Assembly: GCA_948099385.1 (NCBI GenBank)
Contig: CANUEZ040000168.1
Span: forward strand, 6,677,501-6,741,500
From: Fasciola hepatica
Taxonomy: Eukaryota > Platyhelminthes > Trematoda > Plagiorchiida > Fasciolidae
DNA length: 64,000 nucleotides
Reading direction: 5' to 3'
Below the pieces are notes generated by a model. The model ran no database searches. It was given only the letters and a program-made list of their open reading frames with translations, and was not told where the DNA came from. Each line of letters starts with the position of its first letter. The stretch's first letter is position 1. Shown one piece after another: positions 40,844 to 51,289 of the stretch. The translations under genes were made by a program, and so were the position numbers.

Positions 40844-42871
40844 ATGCCAAGGAAAGGATCAAAGGCAGTCGAATCCGGACAGGAAGTAATACGGCAAGTC
40901 TCTGGGGAGGTTTTGGGTACTTATGATTCTTTAGTTAATGCTAGATCGCCTAGTCCTGTCAGTGCTAGCTCATGTGTTATTGAAAGCAATATTGATCGTA
41001 AGGACGTTGATTTATATAAGCTGAGAATAATAGAACTAGAGCAACAGTTACTTTCGGCTAGACTACAGGCGCATGAAGCAGAGAAGCGTACACAGAAACA
41101 GCGAGAGTATAGGACCAGTGACTTCGACACTTCCGATAGGTTAGAGTGCAATAAGGTAGGGAACCCCACGCAGGTCGCCGACTACAAACCACCATCGATC
41201 GATCTGCCTAGAGTGGAGTTAACGGTTTTCGACGGGCGAGCTGAGCAATATTGCAAGTTTGTCAAACAGTTCGAGACGTTCGTTGAAAACAAGGTAACCG
41301 ACCCTGGGCAAAGGCTTCTTTACCTTACTCACTACTGCCGAGGCCGAGCGCGAGAAGCTATCGACGGATGCACCATGCTCGATCCAGAACAAGGCTACAC
41401 AAGGGCAAGAAAGATTCTGAGGGACTTGTTTGGCCAACCTTTCAAAGTAGCCCGTAACCTAATAGAGGGCGTGATGGCAGAGGCAAAGAGAACCAAGGGC
41501 GACGTCTACACCATGGCCGACCTGGTGATCAAGATGCAGAACTGCTCAATAGCTCTCGACCATTTAGGTTACAGGGCTGACCTAGACGCCATGCACACTT
41601 TGGAAGGCATAGCCCGTCACCTCTCTCCCGAACTACAGGGTCGGTGGGCGGAAGAAGCAGAACGGATAAGCCGAAGCGACAGAGAAGCCAACTTCGAAGA
41701 CCTGACTGAATACTTAGACAGGCAAACGAAGATAGCTGACAGCAGATTCGGCCGACTCATCCGGGACAGCAACCGAGCAAACAAGCCCGGTACTAGCCAA
41801 GTCCAAACCCCTGTACGGGAACATCCAAAGTACCAGCCTTGGACCAACACACACGTCATTTCACGAGATGCTACGGCGAAACCAAATTGCAGATCCTGTG
41901 GTACTAGCCATGGCCTACCAGAATGCCCCAAGTTCGGCAATGCCACAATAGACGAACGGTGGGGAATGGCGAGGATGGCAGGAGCATGTTTCATCTGTCT
42001 CAACACCACGCACCGGGCAGCAGCCTGTAGAACAAGGAATCGATGTGGTTACGAGGGCTGCACGGGCAGACACCATCGGCTGCTGCATCAGGCGAGAATA
42101 ACCATATCCGAGGCGAGTGCCAAGCCCAGCGTGATTTGTTCAACTTCACAATCTGCCAGTAAACCGGTACGTTTAGGCGTAGTGGCCGTGGGAGTAGTGA
42201 CTCCGACTGGGATAGCCAAGGCGTTGGCTTTCGTTGATAGTGGATCCGACACCACTTTAGTGAAAGAGCGGTTTGCCGACAAACACCAACTGGCTAAAGG
42301 TGCGACGTCGTTAGCAGTGAGCACGGTGGGCGGAACACAGGTAATGACTGCCGGTAGATTAAGGCTGCAACTCATCTCTCTAGACACTAACGAGGAAATT
42401 GAACCAACGGAGGCATTCACGTTAGCGGATCTTCCCATGCGAGCACCAAGGTCGGTGAACGCAATCTTGACTCGATGGCCCCACCTGCAGGATGTAACCG
42501 TCGTAGACTGGGAAGATGATGAGGTGGATCTCCTCATCGGATGCGACGTGCCCGAGGCGCATTGGGTGCTTGACCAGAGAGTGGGCGACCGCCAGGCACC
42601 TTATGCCGTACGCACGGCTCTGGGATGGATGTTATACGGTCCGGTAGGGGTACGCGGTTCCGTGAATTACTTATCCGCCGAAACGGACCGCATAGAGTAT
42701 CATCTGCAACGGCTTTATGAAAAGGAGTTTCATGACATTGGGGACGAAAGACCGACGTTGTCTCAAGAGGATCACTTCGCTCTACAAACGATGCGGCAAG
42801 GCTCTAAAAGGCCTCAAAAAACAGTTCGAGGTTCCCCTCCCATGGCGCACACCGGTCGACCCGTGGACTGA
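40844..42871 (+). CDS. gag-pr: BEL/Pao gag and aspartic protease polyprotein
   Basis: This encodes the structural protein of the particle and the protease that matures it. I start at ATG 40844 (MPRKGSK) because the upstream ATG at 40763 lies inside the LTR. Residues 35-90 are charged and probably coiled (ELEQQLLSARL). Residues about 120-210 are the BEL/Pao gag domain (LPRVELTVFDG...LTHYCRGRAREAID). Zinc-knuckle-like clusters follow (CRSCGTSHGLPEC at about 349 and CFICLNTTHRAAAC at about 382, then CGYEGC..RHH). The protease active site FVDSGSDTTL has Asp465. The frame ends at 42871, overlapping the next frame by 155 bases; homology to the RT entry switches to the other frame between 42793 and 42825. 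Confidence 0.93.
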   Translation: MPRKGSKAVESGQEVIRQVSGEVLGTYDSLVNARSPSPVSASSCVIESNIDRKDVDLYKLRIIELEQQLLSARLQAHEAEKRTQKQREYRTSDFDTSDRLECNKVGNPTQVADYKPPSIDLPRVELTVFDGRAEQYCKFVKQFETFVENKVTDPGQRLLYLTHYCRGRAREAIDGCTMLDPEQGYTRARKILRDLFGQPFKVARNLIEGVMAEAKRTKGDVYTMADLVIKMQNCSIALDHLGYRADLDAMHTLEGIARHLSPELQGRWAEEAERISRSDREANFEDLTEYLDRQTKIADSRFGRLIRDSNRANKPGTSQVQTPVREHPKYQPWTNTHVISRDATAKPNCRSCGTSHGLPECPKFGNATIDERWGMARMAGACFICLNTTHRAAACRTRNRCGYEGCTGRHHRLLHQARITISEASAKPSVICSTSQSASKPVRLGVVAVGVVTPTGIAKALAFVDSGSDTTLVKERFADKHQLAKGATSLAVSTVGGTQVMTAGRLRLQLISLDTNEEIEPTEAFTLADLPMRAPRSVNAILTRWPHLQDVTVVDWEDDEVDLLIGCDVPEAHWVLDQRVGDRQAPYAVRTALGWMLYGPVGVRGSVNYLSAETDRIEYHLQRLYEKEFHDIGDERPTLSQEDHFALQTMRQGSKRPQKTVRGSPPMAHTGRPVD

Positions 42872-45800
42872 CAACAGAAATTATGTTCTCCAACGATTAC
42901 TACGACTAAAAGAACGCTTCATTCGAGACCAGAATCTGTGGGAACGATACGCGGATTTGATGAAGCGAAACGAGACCCTCGGTTACGTTGAAAAGGTGCC
43001 TGTTAACACCGACAGCAAAAGGGGTATCTGGTATCTGCCTCACCATCCGGTTATCAACCCCAAAAAACCCAATAAACTGCGCGTGGTTTTCGACTGTGCG
43101 GCCAAGTTCCAGGGCAAGTCGTTAAACGATCGCCTACTACAGGGGCCTGACTGGACCACACCACTGATCGATGTTCTGTGCCGTTTCAGAGTGGGTAAAG
43201 TGGCTTTGTCTGCCGACATTAGGGAAATGTTCCATCAGGTGAAGATTCCGGTAGGAGAACGAGATGCTTTGCGTTTCCTGTGGTGGGAAGGGAGCGACCG
43301 GGACAACGCAGTGGTGAATTATAGAATGACCGTCCACCCCTTCGGAGCCATATCGTCACCATTTTGTGCCAACTACGCCCTCCGAGAATCAGCGAACAAA
43401 CATGGCGATCTGGTACATCGGACGGTGGTAGAAAGCGTCAGCAGGAACTTCTACGTCGACGACTACCTTGGGTCATTCGATGATGTGGAATCAGCTCTAG
43501 AGCAGTTCAGGGGTCTGACGAGATTGCTGGAAGAGGGTGGCTTCCATCTAACTAAATGGATGTCGAACGCTTCGGAAGTGCTGAAGGTCATCCCGTATCA
43601 CGAAAAGGCCGAAAGGGTAAGAGATTTGGACGGCTCTCCACTTCCTATCGAGCGCACTTTAGGGATACAATGGGACGCGGAAACGGACGATTTTGTTTTC
43701 GAACTGAACGTTCCCGAGCTGCCAATAACCCGTCGTGGCATACTATCTGCTGTCTCAAGTTTGTTCGACCCGCTCGGTTTCGTCTCACCATGGCTGCTAC
43801 CCGGAAAGATCTTGCTGCAGCGGCTGTGCCGTAAGAAAGTTGATTGGGACCAGTCACTGGACCGAGGGGACCGGCTGGACTGGGAGGAAATTTTGAACAC
43901 CTTGAAGAAATTAGGGGACATAAGAATACCACGATGTTTGACCCCTGGCCATACGACACGGACTGGAGAACTACATGCCTTTTCCGATGCATCCGAAGTC
44001 GGTTATGGAGCTGTGGTGTACGGACGATGGTGCGCAGGAGATGGACAATATACCAAGAGGATCCTGTTCGCCAAAGCCCGCGTTGCTCCACTGAAGTCGG
44101 TCTCAATCCCACGCCTTGAACTCAGCGCAGCCGTGTTGGCAGTCAGGGTGGTGCAAGCTGTGAAGAGATGTTTCGATCTCTACATTTGGTCGGTGAGCTT
44201 CTGGACGGATTCAACGATAGTACTTTACTACATTAACAACGTACGGAGCCGGTTTAGTACTTTCGTTGCTAACCGGCTCACGATTATCCACGATGAATCG
44301 GCCACGCACCAGTGGAGTCATGTCAGGTCTGGCGATAATCCGGCCGACCTGTGCTCCCGAGGTGCGAACAACCTCGGGCAACTGGACACGTGGACGAGAG
44401 GGCCGAACTTCCTGCAATTGCCCAAACAGGACTGGCCCGTGTTCGAAGTAAAAACCCCTACGGAATTGGAACTGGAGATCAAAGGCGTAGTGATAGCAAC
44501 CAACGTCGTCGAAGCGTCGCCCATTTTATCGCGACTGGTCAGGTTTTCTTCCTGGATGAAGACGCTTCGTTCGCTAGTTTGGTTAACCAGGTTCAAGATA
44601 AGTTTACTAGTCATGAAAGGGCTACGGCCCTCAGGTCGGATACCGGTCGGCCCGATAGGTCCCGATGAGCTACAAGCGGCAGAGTACAATATTTTCAGAA
44701 TGATACAACGCGAGGCTTTCGCCCGAGAACTCAAGAGGGCGGAAGAAGTGGGGCTGACCAATGAAGACATGCCATCTCCAAGAGGCGAGCTGAAGCGTTT
44801 AAACCCCAAACTCATCAACGGACTGCTGCGGGTGGATGGTAGGCTGACCAACGCCCACCTGAACTTCGACACAAAGTATCCTATACTGCTGCCTGCGAGA
44901 CAACCCGTAGTAGAGCTAATGATTCAACACGTCCACGCCGTGGAGGGACATGCCGGGGAAAGTCACGTGACGAGCGTCATCCGAAAGCGTCTTTGGTTGT
45001 TGAGAGGACGAGAGACTGTAAAACGCGTGATCCGACGGTGTGTGCAATGCAGGAGACGCAATGCCACAGCAGGCAAACAATTCATGGCCCCGCTACCAGA
45101 ATGCAGGGTAACTACGGGCTGGTGGCCGTTCAGTGACACCGGGTTGGACTATTTCGGGCCCTTGTGGATCAAGTGCGGGAAAAGATTAGAAAAGCGATAC
45201 GGATGTATCATGACGTGCATGAAATCACGTGCGGTACACCTAGAAGTCGCACATTCGATGACGACCGATTCGTTTCTACGGGCCTTGCAAAGATTTATCA
45301 ACCGAAGAGGCGTACCGGCCGATATATACTCAGATAATGGATCGAACTTTGTGGGCGCTCAACGGGAATTGCAGCGTTGGCACAAGAACATAAACAGGGA
45401 CGAACTGCAGAATCGAACCGTGGCATACGGCATACGCTGGCATTTCAACCCCCCACAGGCCAGTCACCGAGGCGGCATATGGGAACGCATGATCCGGTCC
45501 GCCAGACGGATATTGCTGTCAATCATGGAGCAGCAGCCGCCCGACGACGAGACCCTGAACACCGTCATGACTGAGGTGGAGCGAATCCTGAACAACCGCC
45601 CCCTGGTTCCAGTATTGGACGGCGACCCCACCCACCTGGCGCTCACCCCAAACGACTTATTGACGCTAAGGTCGAACGAGGGTTTCCAAGGGCCGGTAAA
45701 CCTTCGTGGGAGCTACCTCCACGGGTGGAAGCAAGCGAACTATCTGGCCAAGGTCTTCTGGAGGCGATGGCTACGGGAGTACCTACCGGCTTTGCAGACT

Positions 45801-46040
45801 CGACAGAAGTGGCTGGCCAAAACAAGACCATTCAAAGTTGGGGACGTGGTTATGATCGCCGACGAACGCGCACATTTCAGCGCTTGGTCTTTGGGAGTAG
45901 TTACGGAAACCATCAAAAGCACTGACGAAATAATAAGAACGGTGAAGGTGAAGACAGCTAACGGAGTGCTCATTCGTGACATACGCAGTATTAACCTACT
46001 CGAGAGCGAAGACGGAGGAGCTGATAACCCTGTGGCCTAG
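42717..46040 (+). CDS. pol: BEL/Pao reverse transcriptase, RNase H and integrase
   Basis: 1107 codons without interruption. The RT occupies about residues 100-300 with VVFDCAAKFQGKSLNDRL, LSADIREMFHQVKIP (motif A) and the catalytic YVDD at 246-249. RNase H has FSDASEVGYG (Asp424), LELSAAVLA (Glu468) and WTDSTIVL (Asp498). Integrase has an HHCC zinc finger (His near 737-748, CVQC at 775-778) and the catalytic triad Asp811 (LDYFGPL), Asp873 (YSDNGSNF) and Glu923 (GIWERM). The last two are 49 residues apart, as in BEL/Pao. The end holds a C-terminal DNA-binding-like stretch (KVGDVVMIADE). The listed ATG is probably not the natural start: the domain logically continues the gag-protease frame, which is offset by one base. 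Confidence 0.95.
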   Translation: MKRSFMTLGTKDRRCLKRITSLYKRCGKALKGLKKQFEVPLPWRTPVDPWTDNRNYVLQRLLRLKERFIRDQNLWERYADLMKRNETLGYVEKVPVNTDSKRGIWYLPHHPVINPKKPNKLRVVFDCAAKFQGKSLNDRLLQGPDWTTPLIDVLCRFRVGKVALSADIREMFHQVKIPVGERDALRFLWWEGSDRDNAVVNYRMTVHPFGAISSPFCANYALRESANKHGDLVHRTVVESVSRNFYVDDYLGSFDDVESALEQFRGLTRLLEEGGFHLTKWMSNASEVLKVIPYHEKAERVRDLDGSPLPIERTLGIQWDAETDDFVFELNVPELPITRRGILSAVSSLFDPLGFVSPWLLPGKILLQRLCRKKVDWDQSLDRGDRLDWEEILNTLKKLGDIRIPRCLTPGHTTRTGELHAFSDASEVGYGAVVYGRWCAGDGQYTKRILFAKARVAPLKSVSIPRLELSAAVLAVRVVQAVKRCFDLYIWSVSFWTDSTIVLYYINNVRSRFSTFVANRLTIIHDESATHQWSHVRSGDNPADLCSRGANNLGQLDTWTRGPNFLQLPKQDWPVFEVKTPTELELEIKGVVIATNVVEASPILSRLVRFSSWMKTLRSLVWLTRFKISLLVMKGLRPSGRIPVGPIGPDELQAAEYNIFRMIQREAFARELKRAEEVGLTNEDMPSPRGELKRLNPKLINGLLRVDGRLTNAHLNFDTKYPILLPARQPVVELMIQHVHAVEGHAGESHVTSVIRKRLWLLRGRETVKRVIRRCVQCRRRNATAGKQFMAPLPECRVTTGWWPFSDTGLDYFGPLWIKCGKRLEKRYGCIMTCMKSRAVHLEVAHSMTTDSFLRALQRFINRRGVPADIYSDNGSNFVGAQRELQRWHKNINRDELQNRTVAYGIRWHFNPPQASHRGGIWERMIRSARRILLSIMEQQPPDDETLNTVMTEVERILNNRPLVPVLDGDPTHLALTPNDLLTLRSNEGFQGPVNLRGSYLHGWKQANYLAKVFWRRWLREYLPALQTRQKWLAKTRPFKVGDVVMIADERAHFSAWSLGVVTETIKSTDEIIRTVKVKTANGVLIRDIRSINLLESEDGGADNPVA

Positions 46041-46749
46041 TAAACCTTTTTCACACCAGTAATCGAGGTGGATAAAGAAACACCATATATACCACACAAT
46101 CTCCGTCAAACACGTTAAGGTGCTCGCGGTCTTTTCGTTGACATTACAGAAGGTTCTTTCCGATATGTGGTGATGAGTGCGATTCCATTATACATCCCGA
46201 TACATACACGCATGCACGACGCACTCTACATCCCGTAAACCCATCATACATGTGACAGTGTTCTGTGTTCGCCTTTTGTTGACGCTACCGAATGCCCCTT
46301 GCACATGTGGAAGTAGTGGAGCTCAGGTCACACATGCATGCTACATTTACTCGTTTTCTTGCCACGCGGTCTTTTGTTGACATTGCAGAAAGTCCTCCTT
46401 TGATGTGTAGTCATAACTGTGATTTCATTGTAACCCCGGCACACACACACACGCACGCACACACACACACACACACACTCAAGCGCGTACATCCAGGACC
46501 GGACGGCCCCTTACGAGGACAACGTCTATGTGACCATTCACGCCCGCCATCGGTCATTTGGTCTTGTGGAAGATGTAGACTAGCCTCACGTCTATGTAGC
46601 CAATGGGTTAGGTGCGACCAGTAGTAGAACGTCGACGACGAGCATTACACGCGCGCACTGACAGCAGGGCCTAGGCAGGTAGGAAGAATCAGTACCTTTA
46701 TACCAAACCTTTGACTCTGCTAAGGATCCAGGAGGATTTTGGTGGGCGG
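46041..46749 (+). other. Untranslated 3' region of the young BEL/Pao element with imperfect repeats
   Basis: About 700 bp between the integrase stop and the 3' LTR with no envelope-like frame. A phrase of the type CGCGGTCTTTT.GTTGACATT.CAGAA recurs at 46125, 46270 (partly) and 46365; the first and third copies stay alignable for about 85 bp. A (CA)n tract lies at 46440-46478. The last 19 bases (46731-46749, GGAGGATTTTGGTGGGCGG) are purine-rich with a T4 interruption and are the likely polypurine tract for plus-strand priming. Confidence 0.75.
46440..46478. repeat. (CA)n microsatellite inside the BEL/Pao 3' region
   Basis: CA repeats with two CG interruptions near 46452-46457, followed by unique sequence. 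Confidence 0.93.
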
Positions 46750-47127
46750 TGTAACAGCCGGTCGTGGAAAATCCCCCTTTTTCCCTCGCGATTCAGTGTT
46801 TTTCCCAACATCACTCATTTCCATACACTATTGACTTGTCTTTACGAACTGGTTGTTTTTCTGGACCAATTGTTGTTTGTTCGCGCCCAGAGCGCTATTT
46901 TGGCACATCCTTGTTCAGGACCTGCGTGACGCACGTGCTGTCTGCTCACACGCTGCTATTCGGTTTCTCGTTGTTGAGACTTTGTGATCGTATTATTGAG
47001 GTTTGTATATTGTTTACGTCATTGTTTATTTTAATAATCTAGTATCGTAGAATTATCACGGATAATCGCCTTCTGATTTCGGGATCCGTTGCGAATTTGG
47101 CTACGCATTGCTCAAACGTTCGTAACA
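46750..47127 (+). repeat. 3' LTR of the young BEL/Pao element
   Basis: 378 bp with the same ends as the 5' LTR; three substitutions and no indels separate the two. It follows a purine-rich tract and is followed directly by the right target duplication. Confidence 0.95.
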
Positions 47128-47132
47128 GCATG
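47128..47132 (+). repeat. Target-site duplication, right copy
   Basis: GCATG directly after the 3' LTR, identical to 40419-40423. Joining the flanks at this word gives the pre-insertion site inside older repeat DNA. Confidence 0.92.
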
Positions 47133-47222
47133 TCTACCAGACACAGAGGAAAGGAAGGGGCCGACCCGTGACTCACCCACGTTGGAGTTAGACGTTGTCG
47201 GAGTCCGGCGAATATTCATGCC

Positions 47223-48150
47223 TTAGTCATCTGCGCAGGCTACCTTAGACTGAGGTTTCGGGTCGACGAAGGCCTGCTTGAGGCGATCAACGCTGACGGT
47301 TTTCTCGCAACCTTGGAGGTAGATGATGATGTCTTTTCTAAACTCGGGATATTTGGGTGGGCCAGAACATGCTGGAGTTAACGAGCGACGGCTCAGCGTG
47401 CTTGGGGAAGTGTGCGTGCACGTAGGTAGGTGACTGGAAATGAACGACGGTTGGGCTGCAGAACGGACAGGAATATCACTCTTTTGAAGCATTTAGATCT
47501 TGAGGCCCTGAGCATAATCTCTGAGGCCTGGAAAGACTGTTCCCACCTTGAGTGCCTCAAATTCACCGGAGAGATAAGCAGTGGAGCCAAATGTCACTGG
47601 CACAGGTATGCAGGGCGTACCGCTGAGCAGCAAATCGCGAGTGCCCAATAATACCGGTGGTAAAGGTCCTTCCATTGGGGCTTGTTGTGGGCGCTGAGCG
47701 AGGTTTTGATGTGCCACCGGCAAACTTTGACCAAGCCGTCGGCTTGTGGGCGATAATCTGTGATGCAGATGCATTTGGTGATGGCAGGTTGGAGGAGGTT
47801 GTCGAAAGTGGCAGATTCAAAATGAGCTCCTCGTTAGGTGGTGACTGCGTTTAGACAACCAAAAGAAGGAAATCCAGTGTTCAGTGAACCCGTGGGCGAC
47901 AGTTTTAACGGACAAGTCCGGACTGGGTGCGGCCTCGGGCCAACCAGTGAAGCCATGGATGCAAGTGGGTAGATAGGTCATACCTCTCGATGGTGGCAAG
48001 AGACCCACAATTTCTACATGCAAGTGAGCGAACAGGGCATCCAGAATCCCAAAAGATCCGGTCGGACTGGTACCTTGTTCTTGAATTTCAGCTTGCTGAC
48101 AAGCAGTGCAGTTGCTTGCCCACTGACGAACTTCGTGGTCCATGTTGGGT
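47223..48150 (-). pseudogene. Ty3/Gypsy integrase fragment, decayed
   Basis: On the minus strand, from 48143 downward, frames give QWASNCTACQQAEIQ (end of the zinc finger), LHVEIVGLLPPSRGMTYL (first catalytic region, Asp replaced by Glu) and FTGWPEAAP. The later part reads VLLGTRDLLL and LSGEFEAL, then EKTVSVDRLKQAFVDPKP, the usual tail of Gypsy pol. At least three frame changes separate these pieces. The fragment starts abruptly at about 48150, where plus-strand BEL/Pao sequence begins, so its upstream pol part is missing here. Confidence 0.8.
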
Positions 48151-48159
48151 CAGACAAAT

Positions 48160-49700
48160 GGAGCATAGTGATGAGGCAACAAATGTTCGGGAGCTGAATA
48201 GGTCACCCCTCCCAATAGAACGCGCCTTACGGATGCAAATAAATGCCGAGAAGGACAGGTTTACTTTCTAGTTGAATATTTTTGATTTCCCATTTACGCG
48301 CAGACGAGAACAGTCTTCTATCTCTAGCTTTGTACGTCCTCCTTGGATTATCCCCTCCTTGGTTCGTTACCGAAAAAACTGCTCTGCACCAGCTTTGTCG
48401 GAAGAAAGCCGAATGGGACCAAAAGCTTGAACCTACGAACGTGTTTGACTGGGAAGGCTTTCTGATCACCCTCAATGAACTAGGGAAAAGGAGAATCCCG
48501 TAATGCCTGCCCCTGAGAGGCATGAAATAAGTCAGAGATTGGCACAAATTCACAGATGAATCAGGTACGGTTTAAGGAGCGGTGACATACGGCAGCTGGA
48601 TTCGTGTGAGTGGGCATAGAAAATTTAGTGTTATTCGCCAAAGCCGGAGTTGCCCCACTGAAAATGGTTTCGGTTCCGAAGTTGAAACCGCCTGAAGTAG
48701 TGTGTATTTTGAGGGTGGTCAACACCGTGAAACACAGATTTGCAGGAAATGCAATGGAACTATCTTCTGGAATAATGCCCCAGTAGTAGTTCGCTGTATC
48801 CGTGATGAGAACACCTGCTTCGAGACTTCAGTGGCAGACAGAATGATGAGTATTCATGAATCGACTTGAGTAGATCGACGGAGTTGCGTGAAGCCTTCTT
48901 ACAACCCTGCCATTCTCAGCTCAAGAGGTGTAAAGTATTAAGGCGAGTTGCTCAATTTGTCGAACGGCTCGGGAGTCCCAAGTCTGCTTGCAAAGGACTG
49001 ACTGTTATTCCCACTAACCAATCTGTGCGACGCAAACTTAGAAGCATGGCAATGACCGCCGAGGCCACAGACAGCAAAATCTTTGAGTGACTTGTACCTG
49101 GGTGCTGGGAGCAATCACATGGTAGTCGACATTCAAACAGCAAAACTGGGACATTTACGGGTGTCACCTCGGAGAGCGAGTTGAATATGAATCTCATGCT
49201 CTCCAGAGAACTGAATAGGGCAGAAAACGATGTGAAACTTTCAACACAAGTAGAAATATTTTCTCCGGGATATGCATTTCTAAGTGGAGTAAACTTGAGA
49301 CAAAGGAAGAAAAGACTTGTTCCGAGTCCGCCGAATAAACAGTCCAATTTTGGTCGACTGAATGATAAATAGACACCGTATGATAGTTTTAATAATTCAG
49401 CATTGTCATAACTCAGAAGAATGCGCTAAGGAAGCTCATGTTTTGAACAGCATCTGCCAAAATTTTGGATGATGGCCAGAAGAACTGCAACAAGGAGGGT
49501 TGTTGCTAAACTTACTTGGTGCAAGCGCCAAAAAAGAGGTGGAGGGCAGCTAAAGCCACTGCTACGAGTGGTTAGAGTAAGAGAAGATTGCTGGCCATGG
49601 TGGAGCAAAGGTAACGATAGCTATGGCTCTGTTAAGGTTGTGGGGCTCAAGGCCACTGAGGAACAACACAATTGACTAATGACTCGTTGGAGGAGAACGG
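48160..49700 (+). pseudogene. Old BEL/Pao RT end, RNase H and integrase start, decayed
   Basis: Aligned with the young copy, this carries NVRELNRSPLPIERALRMQ (48190-48240), then LHQLCRKKAEWDQKLEP and LNELGKRRIP (48380-48500). An RNase H start HKFTDESGTV lies near 48545, and the integrase zinc-finger region MMARRTATRRVVAKLTWCKR near 49470 matches the young LLRGRETVKRVIRRCVQCRR. Stops and shifts are frequent. It continues the 36370-39290 half. Past 49700 I cannot follow the catalytic core. Confidence 0.72.
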
Positions 49701-50789
49701 CGGCTCATCGGGAAGAGAAGCTGAATCGTTTGCAATGAAATAAGTGTTCTGCCGGTAGGAAGGATATGCCTGCAAAATCTTTCGGATAACCGATCAGACC
49801 TCGTCGGAGACTGGTTGTGGAGTACTACCAGCCCATGAAACAAGTGTTTTGGGGAGTTTGACTGCAGAATAACTGTCAACTTTCCAGTCCAGACTAAAAT
49901 GGACCATCAGAGGGGTGGGGTCATCCAGGCAAGGCAAAGTGCTACATCCAGATAATGAGCAAACAAACAGCGAGAAATGACCCGCTACGAATGACCAAGA
50001 GGCATCCTACTGACTCCGATAGTCTCACGCGTATGGTGCTTGTGAAAACTGAGAAAAGAAGGAATTTTTGGGGCATTGAAAAATTGTGCCCGCTTTATGG
50101 TGGCTGCGGACCACGCGAAGGCAGAAATAAGAATTACTTTGGTACTTTATGGCTCCCCACAGAGCCACAATCTTTGAAATAGTACAAAAATAATTTGGTA
50201 TATATTTTAAGAAAAAGCACATACACGAGTACCCACATGATTGCAGTAGCTCCTGTCCCAAATCGTTTCCGCTTTTTTTGTGCGATTCCATTAAACCACT
50301 ATCATCTGAAGATTTCAAGTGTTGCTTAGCGCTCGAAAATCGATTATACATGTGGGAACTGTTTGTTTCGCTCACTCGTCCCCGCGAATCATTTCACTCA
50401 CAGACGCATGCATATGCCTCAAAGCTGGTCTATTCCCAGATCTTTCAAGTGATCCACACACGTTCAACACTCACGGTTACATCTATGTATCTATCGTATG
50501 ATTCGTGATCAGGATGAACCTCCGGCGCGAAGGGACGTGCAGAGCGCTTTGAAAGAACTAAAGGTTTGGCGTCACCAGTGAACTGTGTGGTTGTATCTAA
50601 TGCACAGGTGAGCCGACTTTACCCTTCATCGTTGGTTGGTACACGTACCTACAGCACGATTTGGGCAGGTGAAAAGAAACTACACCCGAATTGCAACCAT
50701 TTGGAATTGCCAGGCTGTGATGGGTCTTGGTGGGCCGTGTAGGCACAAGGTGACGAAAACTCTCCGAGAAAGTCATTACACCTGAATTC
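49701..50789 (+). other. Eroded tail of the old BEL/Pao element
   Basis: By position this should hold the integrase core and 3' untranslated region of the old element. I could not recognise the D,D,E blocks. Short frames (50025-50375 -, 50278-50508 +) have no motif. Confidence 0.35.
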
Positions 50790-51000
50790 ACAAAAAAGGA
50801 TAGTTACACAACTTTTTTCTTGTTTTACACCAATTTTGTCCTATCGACGTTCAGTGCGAGATTCTGCCATTGCTCGCTTGGACCTGTGTGACTCACGTAC
50901 TTGTTTTCCCATGCCACAAACTTAGCTCTCATTTTGGGCTATTGTGATCGCACATATGAAGTTTTATATATTTTTTTGGCGGTTTATTTCACAGCCTGGC
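50790..51000 (+). repeat. Decayed 3' LTR of the old BEL/Pao element
   Basis: It shares with 35940-36180 the runs GACTCACGTACTTGTTTTC (AACTCACG in the left copy), AACTTAG and TATGAAGTTTTAT, at an estimated 80% identity by eye. It shares weaker similarity with the young LTR. Orientation and spacing fit a 3' LTR. Ends are not defined. Confidence 0.68.
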
Positions 51001-51289
51001 ATCAAAGAGTTCGCAAACCAATCTTGTTTTACTCTAAGATTCAGGTGATTCGGCTAGGTATTATTCAAGCGAAGGTTGCGACAACCACTTTTTCGATATT
51101 CGGTCACCTCAACGGTGTCCTTCGATGTCTCTGGCTGTCAGTTCGAACCGGATTGGATGAGGTATAGCTGTGGTACTGGGGCACCACCGGATCCGCAAAC
51201 ACTACCACCGCTCAGCAAAGTTATCCAAGGGAGACCCCGTGGGTGGCCTGGGGTGCTGTGCCACAAGAGCATGCGTTGTTGCTGAACTC

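Larger units (their letters stand above)
40424..47127 (+). mobile_element. Young BEL/Pao LTR retrotransposon, complete
   Basis: A 6704-bp element with two 378-bp LTRs (40424-40801 and 46750-47127), each TGTAACA...CGTAACA, differing at only three positions, and flanked by GCATG. Inside are gag-protease and RT-RNaseH-integrase in the order typical of BEL/Pao, with no internal stop in either frame. The long frames and near-identical LTRs point to a recent insertion. The only visible defect is a one-base offset between the two frames. It sits in older retroelement debris. Confidence 0.96.

Noticed and set aside
42088..42537. Long antisense frames across the BEL/Pao coding region
   Set aside because: They mirror the codon use of the real plus-strand gag-protease and pol frames and carry no motifs.
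36000..51000. CRISPR array, phage or bacterial operon
   Set aside because: The direct repeats are LTRs and microsatellites, and the coding content is eukaryotic LTR retrotransposons.
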